Source: Candidatus Zhuqueibacterota bacterium (GTDB lineage: Bacteria; Zhuqueibacterota; Zhuqueibacteria; Oceanimicrobiales; Oceanimicrobiaceae). From it: a stretch of DNA of 33,202 bases. The stretch spans positions 1 to 33,202 of the forward strand of contig JAJDAE010000116.1 of assembly GCA_029262035.1 (NCBI GenBank). The letters run 5' to 3'. The notes under the pieces are model-generated. The model was given only the letters and a program-made list of their open reading frames with translations. It was not told where the DNA came from and ran no database searches. The translations under genes and the position numbers were made by a program. Shown here one piece after another: positions 15,294 through 24,241 of this stretch. Each line of letters begins with the position of its first letter. Within the stretch, counting starts at the first letter, position 1.

Positions 15294-15953
15294 ATGAAAA
15301 AACTAATTGATTTAAGTCACACAATTGAAGATGGTCTGGTCACCTACAAAGGCTTGCCGGCACCAATTATTTGCGACTATCTCAGTCGTGAAGCATCCCA
15401 AAAAATTTATGAGAAAGGAACATCTTTCCAAATAAGTAAAATTGAGATGGTTGCCTGTACCGGCACTTATCTCGATTCTCCGTTTCACCGTTACGAAGAT
15501 GGCAAAGATTTATCCGAGCTCAACCTTGAATCTGTAGCAAGTATTACCGGAATCAAAATCCGCGTACCGTCAGACGTAAAAAGTATCGGTGAGAATTATT
15601 TCACAGGGCACGAGCTTGCAGGAAAAGCGATTCTTATTGAAACGGGTTGGTCACGCCACTGGAACACAGAATCCTATTACGAAAGCCATCCGTTTTTGAC
15701 TGAATCAGCAGCGATTTTTCTGCGAAAGTGCGGCGTCACGTTAGTTGGTATCGACAGCTATAATATAGATGACACATCTGAAGGTAAGCGGCCGGTACAC
15801 TCTACCCTGCTTGGCGCTGATATCTTGATTGTGGAACACATGTGCAACTTGGCTCAGGTGCCGGAAAGCGGTTTTAAATTTTACGCTGTGCCGGTAAAAA
15901 TTAAAGGCGTCGGCACTTTTCCCGTCAGGGCTTTCGCTGAAATTGAATCTTGA
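15294..15953 (+). CDS. cyclase-family (kynurenine-formamidase-like) hydrolase, variant metal site
   Basis: 219 residues. Overall layout of the PF04199 cyclase/KynB-like family: LIDLSHTIEDGLVTYKGLPAP at the start, then CTGTYLDSPFHRY (55-67), ILIETGW and a C-terminal VGTFPVRAFAEI. The usual metal motif HxGTHxDxPxH is altered: the first His is Cys55 and the second Tyr59, while Asp61 and His65 remain, and RPVHS plus VEHMCNL later fit the other ligands. It may have altered metal binding or another activity. Starts at ATG 15294. Divergent from mrp and followed at 58 bp by the DUF547 gene, likely one transcript. Confidence 0.85.
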   Translation: MKKLIDLSHTIEDGLVTYKGLPAPIICDYLSREASQKIYEKGTSFQISKIEMVACTGTYLDSPFHRYEDGKDLSELNLESVASITGIKIRVPSDVKSIGENYFTGHELAGKAILIETGWSRHWNTESYYESHPFLTESAAIFLRKCGVTLVGIDSYNIDDTSEGKRPVHSTLLGADILIVEHMCNLAQVPESGFKFYAVPVKIKGVGTFPVRAFAEIES

Positions 15954-16000
15954 AATATGGAGACGGTGCGTCTGGCGCCCCAGAGACAGCAAACATAAAA

Positions 16001-16006
16001 AAGGAA
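16001..16006 (+). promoter_or_regulatory. ribosome binding site fixing the DUF547 start
   Basis: AAGGAA six bases before the ATG at 16012. It favours this start, which leads directly into a signal peptide, over an upstream in-frame start at 15943 inside the cyclase gene. Confidence 0.55.
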
Positions 16007-16011
16007 TAATT

Positions 16012-16791
16012 ATGACCTTTCAAAAAGTAATAACACTCATTCTTTTAATAGGAATTCCATTCGCATTGTTTGGCCGCTCATCTGAAAAAATATCGACGGA
16101 AGAGGCCTTTGCACTATTGAGCAGTGCGTTTCAAAAACATGTAACCAGCGGTCTGGTTGATTATCCCGCTATTTCCAAAGATACTGATTTCAAATCTTTT
16201 TTAAAATGGCTGGAAACTGCCGACCCCAAAACTCTGCCTGACGAAAAAACCAAAATGGCCTTCTGGGTGAACGCTTACAATGCGCTTGCCATCCAAAATG
16301 TGATCATTAGTTCCAAGCCCGCAGACAAAGAATGGATTGCAAGTGTCCTGGATGTAACGGGTTTCTTTAGTACCCGTACTCAAAAAGTTGCAGGACAAAA
16401 GCTCACCCTGAACAAGCTTGAAAAGGAAGTAGCCTTTCCGCAGTTTAACGATGCGCGGCTGCATTTTGCATTTGTCTGCTCGGCCTTGAGCTGTCCGCTA
16501 CTACCGGCAATGGCTTATACCGCTGACAATATTGACATCCTGATAAAACAAGTTGCGTGGGAGTTTCTGCAAAATCCCCTAAAAAACCGGCTCGACAAAA
16601 AAAAGAAAACCCTCTACCTCTCACAGATTTTCAATTGGTATCGTCCTGATTTTGAAAAAGATGGTAAAAGTCTGGTGGATTTCCTCAACCCGTATTTTGA
16701 TGAAACAACCCAAAACTTTCTACAGCAAAACAAAGTGCAGATTAAATTCCTTGAATATAACTGGGCGCTTAACCTGAGAAAAAAACCCTGA
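16012..16791 (+). CDS. DUF547-domain exported protein
   Basis: 259 residues from the ATG at 16012. A signal peptide (MTFQKVITLILLIGIPFALFG) is followed by the DUF547 domain, seen from KMAFWVNAYNALAIQNV (about 82-98), LNKLEKEV, and DARLHFAFVCSALSCPLLPA, whose C-x-x-L-S-C-P block is the best-known family mark. The role of DUF547 is unknown to me; bacterial members are often secreted or periplasmic. It follows the cyclase gene by 58 bp and is convergent with hemW. The C terminus has no sorting domain. Confidence 0.85.
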   Translation: MTFQKVITLILLIGIPFALFGRSSEKISTEEAFALLSSAFQKHVTSGLVDYPAISKDTDFKSFLKWLETADPKTLPDEKTKMAFWVNAYNALAIQNVIISSKPADKEWIASVLDVTGFFSTRTQKVAGQKLTLNKLEKEVAFPQFNDARLHFAFVCSALSCPLLPAMAYTADNIDILIKQVAWEFLQNPLKNRLDKKKKTLYLSQIFNWYRPDFEKDGKSLVDFLNPYFDETTQNFLQQNKVQIKFLEYNWALNLRKKP

Positions 16792-16814
16792 TAGAAGTTG
16801 GTCGTTGATTCCAT

Positions 16815-18005
16815 TTAAATGAACTCGGCACAAATACTATCAGCCAGGAGAAGACCATTTTGGGTGAGCTTCAAATGGGCATTTTTAATTTCTAAGAATT
16901 TGCTTTTCAGTTGTTCATCGCCATTTCGCAAAGAAACAATACTCGCCTTATTCAAATCAAAAAACTTTGCAAGCGGTTTTTTATATTTTTTGAAAAAATC
17001 TAAACCGGTTCTTTTTTTGTAGTTCTCAAAAGAGACGCCGGTATTTTGCCGGAGTCCAAGATACACCTGCTCAAAGGCCAGCGTTTCTCCCGCAATTATT
17101 TCTTCATCTTCAACCGGTAATGTCTGTTTTTCGAGCATTTCCATGTAGGAAACAAAATTTCGGATATTCCAGAAGCGGCGAAGGTTGATGAATGAATGCG
17201 CCGAAGCGCCTAACCCAAGGTATGAGCTGTAGTCCCAATATTTTTGGTTGTGCAAACACTCTAAACCGGGATGTGCGTAGTTTGAAATTTCATATTGCTG
17301 TAAGCCTTTTTTCTCAAGAAACTCGATGGCCTGCATTTGCATTTCACCTTGACGTTCTTCCGGTGCGGTTTTGAATTTGCCTTTTTGTAATTGGGCGGTT
17401 AGTGGCGTACCCTGCTCGAAAGTCAAGTTGTAGGCGGAAATATGATCCGGCTCCAAGGCGATAGCTTTTTCCAGATTATTTTCCCACGCTTTCAACTTTT
17501 GGCCAGGCAGCCCAAAAATCAGATCAAGGCTGATATTCTCAAAGCCGGCTTTTCGGGCATTTCTGAAACAATGCACAGCCTCCTTCGCCGAATGGTCTCT
17601 GTCTAGAAACTCCAATTCGCCCTGTTCAAAAGATTGAAAGCCAATACTCAGCCGGTTAACCCCGACCGATTTAAAATCGTACAGCTTTTGTAAGTCCACC
17701 GTATTGGGGTTGGTCTCCACTGTAATTTCAAGTTTAGACGCCACAAAATTCAGCTTTGAATAAAAATATTCGAGCAGATCACTAATTTGCTGAGGTGTTA
17801 AAAGGGAGGGTGTGCCACCGCCGAAAAAGATGGTTTCAAATTGCAGCGCTTGTATTTCTGCCTGACTGGAGTAAAAATCAACTTCTTTTTTGAGAGCTGT
17901 TAAATAAGGAAGAATTTGTACATGCCGGTGGGTTACCGTGTAAAAATCGCAGTAACCGCACCGTATGTCACAAAAAGGTATGTGAATGTAGAGTGCAGCT
18001 GTCAC
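16815..18005 (-). CDS. hemW: HemW radical SAM heme chaperone (CPO-III-like)
   Basis: 396 residues. The radical SAM motif is IPFCDIRCGYCDFYT with Cys12, Cys16 and Cys19; the fourth cysteine seen in HemN but not HemW is replaced by Asp20-Phe. GGGTPSLL (Gly-rich SAM site) and the C-terminal HemW block CLHNQKYWDYSSYLGLGASAHS agree. HemW binds heme and inserts it into respiratory enzymes rather than oxidising coproporphyrinogen. It begins with GTG at 18005, one base after the lepB stop, so the genes are coupled. Annotations as 'coproporphyrinogen III oxidase' are common but less likely. Confidence 0.92.
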   Translation of the reverse strand: MTAALYIHIPFCDIRCGYCDFYTVTHRHVQILPYLTALKKEVDFYSSQAEIQALQFETIFFGGGTPSLLTPQQISDLLEYFYSKLNFVASKLEITVETNPNTVDLQKLYDFKSVGVNRLSIGFQSFEQGELEFLDRDHSAKEAVHCFRNARKAGFENISLDLIFGLPGQKLKAWENNLEKAIALEPDHISAYNLTFEQGTPLTAQLQKGKFKTAPEERQGEMQMQAIEFLEKKGLQQYEISNYAHPGLECLHNQKYWDYSSYLGLGASAHSFINLRRFWNIRNFVSYMEMLEKQTLPVEDEEIIAGETLAFEQVYLGLRQNTGVSFENYKKRTGLDFFKKYKKPLAKFFDLNKASIVSLRNGDEQLKSKFLEIKNAHLKLTQNGLLLADSICAEFI

Positions 18006-18006
18006 A

Positions 18007-18798
18007 TCAGCGAATTAAATTTGCAACCCGGGACCAGCGCACGCTATCCAGCACATTAAACATACCGGCCGCTTTATCCCAGGAGAAATAGATAACCAAC
18101 GCTTCCCCCACGACATTTTCTCCAGGCAGTGTTCCCCAAACCCGGCTATCGGAACTATTGTCACGGTTATCGCCCATCATAAAGTAGTGGCCCTCCGGGA
18201 TAATAACGGGGCCAAAATCATCCAGTTCTACATTTTTATCCACATAGTGACGAACAACATAGGTTTTACCATAAGGAGATTTTATCCGCGTTCGACGCAC
18301 GTAAGCACCATCTTCAGGATCAAATTTTTTACCGAGGTCAAACGCCTCTCCTTCGGGATTGCCATTTATATAGACGTTGCCGTTGTCCACTTCAAGCGTG
18401 TCGCCGCCGGTGCCGATACATCGCTTAATATAATCTAACTTCGGATCGTTTGGATATTTAAACACAACAACGTCGCCGTGCTTCGGTGCTTTGAAAGCGG
18501 GTAATCGCATGAAAGGAATTTCGGCATCAATTACAGGTATTCGATCCGGGGTGCGAACCCCATATACGAATTTATTCACCAATAAAAAATCCCCAACCAG
18601 CAAAGTATCTTTCATTGAACCGGTTGGTATACGAAAAGCTTGAACCACAAATGCCCGCAACAGCATAGCCGCTAACAGCGCTATTAAAATGGCTTCCGTT
18701 GTTTCACGAAACGAATTCTTCCTCTTGGGACGTCCATTTTTTCCTGAGGCTGAATCTTTGCCGGGATTGCTTGTTTTAGGGGCACGTTTCATCGTCAT
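18007..18798 (-). CDS. lepB: signal peptidase I
   Basis: 263 residues. One N-terminal transmembrane segment (about 34-52) is preceded by a basic cytoplasmic stretch. Box B: RIPTGSMKDTLLVGDFLLV with nucleophile Ser61. Box D: YIKRCIGTGGDTLEV with general-base Lys125. Box E: GDNRDNSSDSRVWG (209-222). It cleaves signal peptides on the periplasmic face of the inner membrane. AAGGAG lies six bases before the ATG at 18798, a near-perfect site. The gene follows lepA by 39 bp; the lepA-lepB pair is also adjacent in E. coli and many bacteria. The following gene, hemW, starts one base after its stop. Confidence 0.97.
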   Translation of the reverse strand: MTMKRAPKTSNPGKDSASGKNGRPKRKNSFRETTEAILIALLAAMLLRAFVVQAFRIPTGSMKDTLLVGDFLLVNKFVYGVRTPDRIPVIDAEIPFMRLPAFKAPKHGDVVVFKYPNDPKLDYIKRCIGTGGDTLEVDNGNVYINGNPEGEAFDLGKKFDPEDGAYVRRTRIKSPYGKTYVVRHYVDKNVELDDFGPVIIPEGHYFMMGDNRDNSSDSRVWGTLPGENVVGEALVIYFSWDKAAGMFNVLDSVRWSRVANLIR

Positions 18799-18837
18799 TA
18801 AAAACTCCTTTTAAATAAGTCCGCCTTACATAAATTT

Positions 18838-20631
18838 TTAATCAATTTTTAAAATCGCAAGGAAAGCTTCTTGTGGGAGTTCTACACTACCAACTTGCTT
18901 CATGCGTTTTTTACCCTTTTTTTGTTTCTCTAAAAGTTTTCTTTTTCTACTTATATCCCCGCCATAACATTTTGCGGTCACATTTTTACGAAGTGCTTTT
19001 ACCGTTGACCTCGACACAATTTTGCTGCCAATGGCGGCCTGTACCGCAACTTCGTACATTTGTCTGGGAATGAGCTCCTTTAATTTGCTGCATATTTTTT
19101 GTCCCCACTCATGTGCCCTCTGATTAAAAATAATATAAGAAAGCGCATCAACCTTTTCTCCGTTCAAAAGGATATCGAGCTTCACAAGCTCCGATCTCCT
19201 ATAACCGGAAAGATGGTAATCGAACGAAGCATAGCCGCGTGTGGTGGATTTAAGTTTGTCATAAAAATCAAAAATAATCTCAGCCAGTGGAAAGTCGTAG
19301 TGCAAGTTCGCCCGCGTGGGATCGATATATTCAGTGGTTTTATAAATACCACGCCGGTCTTGTGAAAGTTTCATGATGTTGCCGATATATTCTGTGGGCA
19401 CGATAATATCGGCAGCAATGTACGGTTCCTCAATATAATCAAGCACACCGATGGACGGCATAAGTGCCGGATTATCAACTAAAATCATCTCACCGCTTTT
19501 GGTGAAAGCGCGGTATTCCACGTTTGGCATTGTGGTGAGAATATCCAGATCGTACTCACGTTCAAGCCGTTCCTGGATGATTTCCATGTGCAGCAATCCA
19601 AGGAACCCAACACGAAATCCAAATCCCAAAGCTTGTGAAGTTTCGGGCTCATAAACCAGAGAAGAATCATTGAGTTTCAGCCGTTCAAGCGAGGACCGTA
19701 AGTCTTCGTAATCATCGTTGTCGGACGGAAAAAGTCCGCTAAAAACCATCGGTTTAACTTCCTGGTAACCGGACAACGCTTCGCTGGCCGGGTTTGTTGC
19801 GGAAATAATTGTATCTCCGACTTTCGTATCCTCAACCTCTTTTACTCCGGCGATGCAATAACCCACTTCTCCGACTTTTAACGTATCGCGTTTGATTCTC
19901 TCAAGTTGTAATACCCCTACTTCCAATACTTCAAATTTTTTACCGGTTGAGAAAAAATTAATGGCCATGCCGGGTTTGATTTCGCCTTCAAATACGCGAA
20001 CATAGGCAATTGCGCCACGGTAAGAGTCGAACATGGAGTCAAAAATCAACGCTCGCAATGGCTTGAGTGAATCATCTTTTGGGGGCGGAATGCGTTGAAC
20101 CACGGCCTCTAATGCCTCTATAACGCCTTTGCCTTCTTTGGCGCTCGCCATAAGAATTTCACTTTTGTCGATACCGAGAAGATCCACAACTTGCTGCGAG
20201 ACAAGCTCTACCTGTGCGCTGGGCAAATCTACTTTATTGAGTACGGGAATAATTTCCAGATCGTGTTCCATGGCGAGAAATAAGTTACTGATGGTTTGCG
20301 CCTCAACGCCTTGGGCAGCATCCACAACCAGAATAGCGCCTTCGCAGGCAGCCAGGCTACGTGAAACTTCATAAGTAAAATCCACATGCCCCGGGGTATC
20401 GATAAGATTGAGGGTGTATTTTTTTTTGTCACTGGCTTTATAGTTCATGGCAACAGCGTGCGCTTTAATGGTTATTCCGCGCTCCTGTTCCAACTCCATA
20501 CTGTCCAACACCTGGTCGTGCCCTACTCTCTTTAACGTACCGGTCATTTCCAACATACGGTCCGCGAGGGTGGACTTGCCATGATCTATGTGTGCAATAA
20601 TACAAAAGTTTCTAATTAATTCGGTTGACAT
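18838..20631 (-). CDS. lepA: elongation factor 4 (LepA) GTPase
   Basis: 597 residues. The GTPase motifs are G1 AHIDHGKST (13-21), [12 protein letters not shown] (G3) and NKVD (G4). The C-terminal domain unique to LepA is intact, including [27 protein letters not shown] and the ending [13 protein letters not shown]. LepA back-translocates or remodels stalled ribosomes and affects 30S assembly. It is the first gene of lepA-lepB-hemW. It is preceded by about 217 bp of non-coding AT-rich sequence. Confidence 0.98.
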   Translation of the reverse strand: MSTELIRNFCIIAHIDHGKSTLADRMLEMTGTLKRVGHDQVLDSMELEQERGITIKAHAVAMNYKASDKKKYTLNLIDTPGHVDFTYEVSRSLAACEGAILVVDAAQGVEAQTISNLFLAMEHDLEIIPVLNKVDLPSAQVELVSQQVVDLLGIDKSEILMASAKEGKGVIEALEAVVQRIPPPKDDSLKPLRALIFDSMFDSYRGAIAYVRVFEGEIKPGMAINFFSTGKKFEVLEVGVLQLERIKRDTLKVGEVGYCIAGVKEVEDTKVGDTIISATNPASEALSGYQEVKPMVFSGLFPSDNDDYEDLRSSLERLKLNDSSLVYEPETSQALGFGFRVGFLGLLHMEIIQERLEREYDLDILTTMPNVEYRAFTKSGEMILVDNPALMPSIGVLDYIEEPYIAADIIVPTEYIGNIMKLSQDRRGIYKTTEYIDPTRANLHYDFPLAEIIFDFYDKLKSTTRGYASFDYHLSGYRRSELVKLDILLNGEKVDALSYIIFNQRAHEWGQKICSKLKELIPRQMYEVAVQAAIGSKIVSRSTVKALRKNVTAKCYGGDISRKRKLLEKQKKGKKRMKQVGSVELPQEAFLAILKID

Positions 20632-20848
20632 ATTTTTTAGATTGTTCGCTGATTGCCAGTAGTAAAAACATTAAAAGGCCGCCCAAGACAAACTTTATCC
20701 AACCTTGAGAACAGCCTCTATTATTGTTGAATTATCTTTGTAAAAACGGAGGGAATTTAGGGAATTTTTATCTCTTAGTCAATAACAAAAACAGCATGTT
20801 GTTATCTGTATTCCGGACACAAATTTCAGCAATTAACCGGGCAAATCT

Positions 20849-21451
20849 TTATTCAACAATAATATTTTGAGAAAATTTTTCAGTGAAGGGCGTATGAACT
20901 ACTTTTACTTCCGGCTTCCCTATTTCGGCAAGGTTAACCTCGCGTAAAAGCGGATAAGTGAAATAAATCAGGATGCCCTTATTCAACTTGCTTTGAATCC
21001 AGACATTGCCTCCAACCACGCGAAAATAAGTCTTACTAAAAGCAATGTCAAACTTATCGGGAGACAAATCATTATTAGAGAGCGCATGATTCATTCTTTG
21101 CAACTCACCGTTTACCGTAGTAAACATCTCTTCGGAAATGCCACGGCCAAATATTCGCACACAGAACTTAACCAGGGCAGACTTGTCATTATGCCGCCGA
21201 CCTTGCATGGTTGTGTGTGAGATGCTTATCTTTTCATCCTTGCCGGCCAGTTTTCCGGCGTATCCCATAATACTTTGCAAGACAACAAAAAATGACTCTT
21301 CTTCTGCCCGAATGTAATGTACTTTTTCAGGCGATTTATACTTTATTGTAAAGCCGTTATTATTTTGTGAAGTGAGAGATTTGATAGCCGATAGTATAGA
21401 TCGATTAACCTGCAAGATAGGTTGCTTGTTCAAAGATGCGTTGGTACCCAT
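20849..21451 (-). CDS. orphan histidine-kinase-type ATPase-domain protein, degenerate
   Basis: 200 residues that read like one GHKL/HATPase_c domain without any sensor, HisKA or receiver part. A degenerate N-box lies at about 50-66 (EEESFFVVLQSIMGYAG, where the usual Asn is absent). A G1-like GRGISEEMF is at 102-110, preceded by Ile-Phe instead of the Asp-x-Gly. A G2-like VVGGNVWIQSKLNKGILIYFTYP is at 145-167, matching the lid end of kinases. With the magnesium Asn and the adenine Asp missing, ATP binding or turnover is doubtful. It could be a pseudokinase partner. It is alone, upstream of lepA and divergent from the glycosyltransferase. Confidence 0.7.
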   Translation of the reverse strand: MGTNASLNKQPILQVNRSILSAIKSLTSQNNNGFTIKYKSPEKVHYIRAEEESFFVVLQSIMGYAGKLAGKDEKISISHTTMQGRRHNDKSALVKFCVRIFGRGISEEMFTTVNGELQRMNHALSNNDLSPDKFDIAFSKTYFRVVGGNVWIQSKLNKGILIYFTYPLLREVNLAEIGKPEVKVVHTPFTEKFSQNIIVE

Positions 21452-21569
21452 GTGATTGTCCGGTTACAATTATTAAAAGGCTTGCTTTGATTATCGGAAT
21501 ACCGGATTAACTCTTAAGGTTAAATAATAATTATTTGATCTTGTAAAAATTTGAATAAATTAAGACATC

Positions 21570-23111
21570 ATGGATGTGAGAAAATTTTTAGAAAAAGGGA
21601 GCCGCAACCTACAAGTCTTTGTAGCCATTGCCTTGATTTCGGAATTTTCTTATCTGGCAATAGTTGTCCTGGGAAACCTCAGAACCCAAATCCCACTTTT
21701 TTTACTTCTTTTTGGAATCTCATTTTTAGCCTACTGGATAGCCGTTTTTTATTTTTCCGACTTTTCCAAATCTTCTGATGGCCAAAGTAATAAGCTGTTA
21801 CAATTTTCCAATAAACACCGAAAATCGTTTTCCTGGTTAACCGATTTTGTTAAAAGCCATTACACCCCCAGACAAATAACTTTAAAAGAAACTCTGACAA
21901 TTGGCATTTTTTTCGGACTGCTTTTTCGGTTTACAATCCTTTTCACAACACCGTCTCTATCGGATGATATTTATCGCTACGTCTGGGATGGTCGGGTTTC
22001 GACCAGCAATATAAACCCCTATTCACACGCGCCTGAAAGCGACGAATTGAGTCCGTTGCGTGACGACCAAATCTATCCGAATATTAACCACAAAGAAGTA
22101 CCCACGATTTATCCGCCGGTAGCACAAATGGTGTTTCATGTAATATCCATGATAAAATCATCGGTATTTGCCTATAAAATCGGCTTTCTTTTATTTGATT
22201 TAGGCACCGCATTACTCCTGTTTTTAATTCTAAAAAAACTATCGCTCAGCCCAAAAAGATTGTTGATTTATCTTTGGAATCCATTAATAATCATAGAATT
22301 TTCGGGGAGCGGGCATGTTGATGGCATCGGTATTTTATTTATGACTTTGATGCTTTACTTCCTCGCATCAAAAGCTCTAAACCTGGCAAATGTTGCGCTC
22401 GCACTTTCATTTTTGGCAAAATTTATCAGTCTGATTTTTCTACCAATTCTGTTCTTTATGAAAAAGCAAAGCAGGCTTATAATTCCACTAATTTTTGTCA
22501 TATTGGTCGCTGTTTTTTATATACCATACGCAGATGCCGGCGGAGCATTGTTTTCAGGCTTGCGGACATACACCGCAAAATGGGAATCGAACGCCAGTAT
22601 TTTTGCACTGCTTAAGAACGGTATTTTGACTATCCTCAACAACGATACAATGTCATTCTTACTGCCGACTCTGCAGCAAGAATCGCTTACGCCCGAGGTC
22701 TTTGCCAGCCGAAGGTACGACCTGGCTTTACTGGTCACAAAAATAATCATTATACTAACCTTCTCCGGTGTGGTCTTATATTTTTGGAGAAGATTCAGAG
22801 AAGACATTGTTCAAAAAGGTGAGCTATGGCCATTCAGGCTCGGCATGATTTTTATGGGTTTGTTCATCATTTTCATGTCAACGGTACACCCATGGTATGT
22901 TTGCTGGATGGTACCATTTCTCGTCATTGTACCAAACCGGGCATGGTTGCTGCTAAGCGGGCTGGTTGTCTTGTCGTATTGGAATTTAACTGCGTACGTG
23001 GAAACAGGAATATGGCAGGAACCCGTTTCAGTTAAACTTGTCGAGTACCTGCCATTTTTCTTCTTACTATTTTTTGATTACTTCAGAAGTAAAGCCAGAG
23101 CTTCCGGGTGA
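21570..23111 (+). CDS. multi-pass GT-C glycosyltransferase (GT87/mannosyltransferase-like)
   Basis: 513 residues with about 11 predicted transmembrane segments. The signature loop after TM3 is SLSDDIYRYVWDGRVSTSNINPY (about 129-151) followed by LRDDQIYPNINHK and TIYPPVAQM, as in DUF2029/GT87 and polyprenyl-phosphate-mannose-dependent enzymes; Asp132/Asp133 are candidate catalytic residues. SGSGHVDGIGI lies further on. Such enzymes transfer a sugar from a polyprenyl phosphate to a lipid or glycan at the periplasmic face. The sugar and acceptor are not determinable. The start at ATG 21570 has no obvious ribosome site, so it could lie elsewhere near the N terminus. It has no partner gene alongside. 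Confidence 0.85.
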   Translation: MDVRKFLEKGSRNLQVFVAIALISEFSYLAIVVLGNLRTQIPLFLLLFGISFLAYWIAVFYFSDFSKSSDGQSNKLLQFSNKHRKSFSWLTDFVKSHYTPRQITLKETLTIGIFFGLLFRFTILFTTPSLSDDIYRYVWDGRVSTSNINPYSHAPESDELSPLRDDQIYPNINHKEVPTIYPPVAQMVFHVISMIKSSVFAYKIGFLLFDLGTALLLFLILKKLSLSPKRLLIYLWNPLIIIEFSGSGHVDGIGILFMTLMLYFLASKALNLANVALALSFLAKFISLIFLPILFFMKKQSRLIIPLIFVILVAVFYIPYADAGGALFSGLRTYTAKWESNASIFALLKNGILTILNNDTMSFLLPTLQQESLTPEVFASRRYDLALLVTKIIIILTFSGVVLYFWRRFREDIVQKGELWPFRLGMIFMGLFIIFMSTVHPWYVCWMVPFLVIVPNRAWLLLSGLVVLSYWNLTAYVETGIWQEPVSVKLVEYLPFFFLLFFDYFRSKARASG

Positions 23112-23129
23112 GTTCTATTGTTTGCCCGT

Positions 23130-23155
23130 AAATCATCATTCGTTAGTCTACATTC
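23130..23155 (+). repeat. dispersed repeat copy 1
   Basis: AAATCATCATTCGTTAGTCT followed by ACATTC. It matches 30286-30311 with two differences in 26 bases, and the following bases also agree partly. Both copies lie just after a plus-strand gene. The second copy is inside a palindrome. Confidence 0.6.
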
Positions 23156-23171
23156 CACATTCACCACTCCT

Positions 23172-23390
23172 TTAATTCCCCGCCTCCAAATCCGGCCTTA
23201 ACCCCAAACACACCGGCTCCAGGTACGTACCATTTTCCATGAAAGAAGCATTTTCGATTTCACAATAAATCTTGGATTTATCCAAACGATTTTGGCCCCG
23301 TTGGTAAGCTTCTCATTTTTATGCTTTTTGCGAATGATGAAAATATCTTGCGTTTCACCTTTTTTCAACTATCTTAATATAAGCCGTGTG
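23172..23390 (-). pseudogene. possible gene remnant
   Basis: On the minus strand one frame (23172-23312, 47 codons to a TAA) has protein-like composition (IYCEIENASFMENGTYLEP and then VCLGLRPDLEAGN). A different frame just upstream has KKGETQDIFIIRKKHKNEK and LTNGAKIVWI. Together they look like one coding sequence broken by a frameshift, with no start or ribosome site. I do not recognise the family. It could also be coincidence in non-coding DNA. Confidence 0.3.
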
Positions 23391-23482
23391 AAAGGGGAAT
23401 GAATGTGTGTTTGTCTCCAAAAAATATTCAGCCATTAGAGCGATTTTCAACAAACAATTTCAGGTCGAACTGATGAGGGTTT

Positions 23483-24241
23483 ATGCCAAAACCTAAATTA
23501 GTTTTGTATTCCCACCAGCTTCCGGACTGCCCCTGTTTTCAAAACATCTTCAACACGGTATTTGAAGTGAAGCCAACAGGCAGTGAGGAAGAATTCCTGC
23601 GGATCGTCAGGAAGGTCGATACGGATGCAGCGGTGGTGTGTTTTTGCTCAACCCATGAACGGGACGCCGAGAAAATCTTGCAGTTGGATGCGTTGACGGG
23701 GCCGGTACCGGTACTCACCTGTTCCACGGCGCTTGACCCGGAGTTTGTTGCTTTAGCCGCAAAGAACGGCGCTGACCGTTTTCTGTGCTGCAGCGTGAAA
23801 AAACAGCAAATTCAGGAAGTTATTTTCGAAACAATGCGACGCAACCACTTACAGGAGTTCTTGCAATTCTGCTATCCGGGCAGTGTGAACACCCCTCATA
23901 TTCGCAAAATGATCCAGGGAATCGTGCACAGCTTTCCTCACAGACTAAATGAAGAACAAATGGCTACACGCATAAAAATCAGCCGGAGCTATTTAAAAAA
24001 AATGTGCCGGCAAGCTTTTGGCAAACCTTTCACTCAGGTCATGCGCCGGATTTGGATTTATCAGGCCTTACACATGATGCGATACACAGACCTTGACAAT
24101 ACGGAAATCGCTTTGCAACTCAACTACAGCGAGGAGAGCAATATGGCACGGGATTTCCGTAAAGAATTAAGCTGTTCTCCTTCCGAAGCACGCAGGCAAT
24201 TGCTTCAACTCTCTCCGGCAGACATCCTGTTATCCAACTGA
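23483..24241 (+). CDS. AraC-family regulator with receiver-like N-terminal domain
   Basis: 252 residues. The C-terminal part is an AraC/XylS DNA-binding domain: first HTH at about 158-178 (RIKISRSYLKKMCRQAFG), second at 206-236 (TEIALQLNYSEESNMARDF), with the usual CSPSEARRQ end. The N-terminal 115 residues have the alternating pattern of a receiver fold (DAAVVCFCST, GPVPVLTCST, KNGADRFLCCSVKK), but the phospho-acceptor Asp is replaced by Phe54/Cys55 and the conserved Lys by Cys102/Cys103. No His-Asp phosphorylation is therefore expected. This half is unusually rich in cysteine (16, 18, 53, 55, 80, 102, 103, 130), suggesting a thiol- or metal-linked signal, which is speculation. GAGGG precedes the ATG. 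Confidence 0.85.
   Translation: MPKPKLVLYSHQLPDCPCFQNIFNTVFEVKPTGSEEEFLRIVRKVDTDAAVVCFCSTHERDAEKILQLDALTGPVPVLTCSTALDPEFVALAAKNGADRFLCCSVKKQQIQEVIFETMRRNHLQEFLQFCYPGSVNTPHIRKMIQGIVHSFPHRLNEEQMATRIKISRSYLKKMCRQAFGKPFTQVMRRIWIYQALHMMRYTDLDNTEIALQLNYSEESNMARDFRKELSCSPSEARRQLLQLSPADILLSN

Larger units (their letters stand above)
23112..23482. other. intergenic region with repeat and gene remnant
   Basis: 371 bp between the glycosyltransferase and the AraC regulator. It contains one copy of the dispersed repeat shared with 30286-30311 (at 23130-23155), a minus-strand stretch that reads like a broken gene (23172-23390), and an AT-rich stretch near 23381-23450 that is likely to carry the araC-type gene's promoter. 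Confidence 0.5.
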
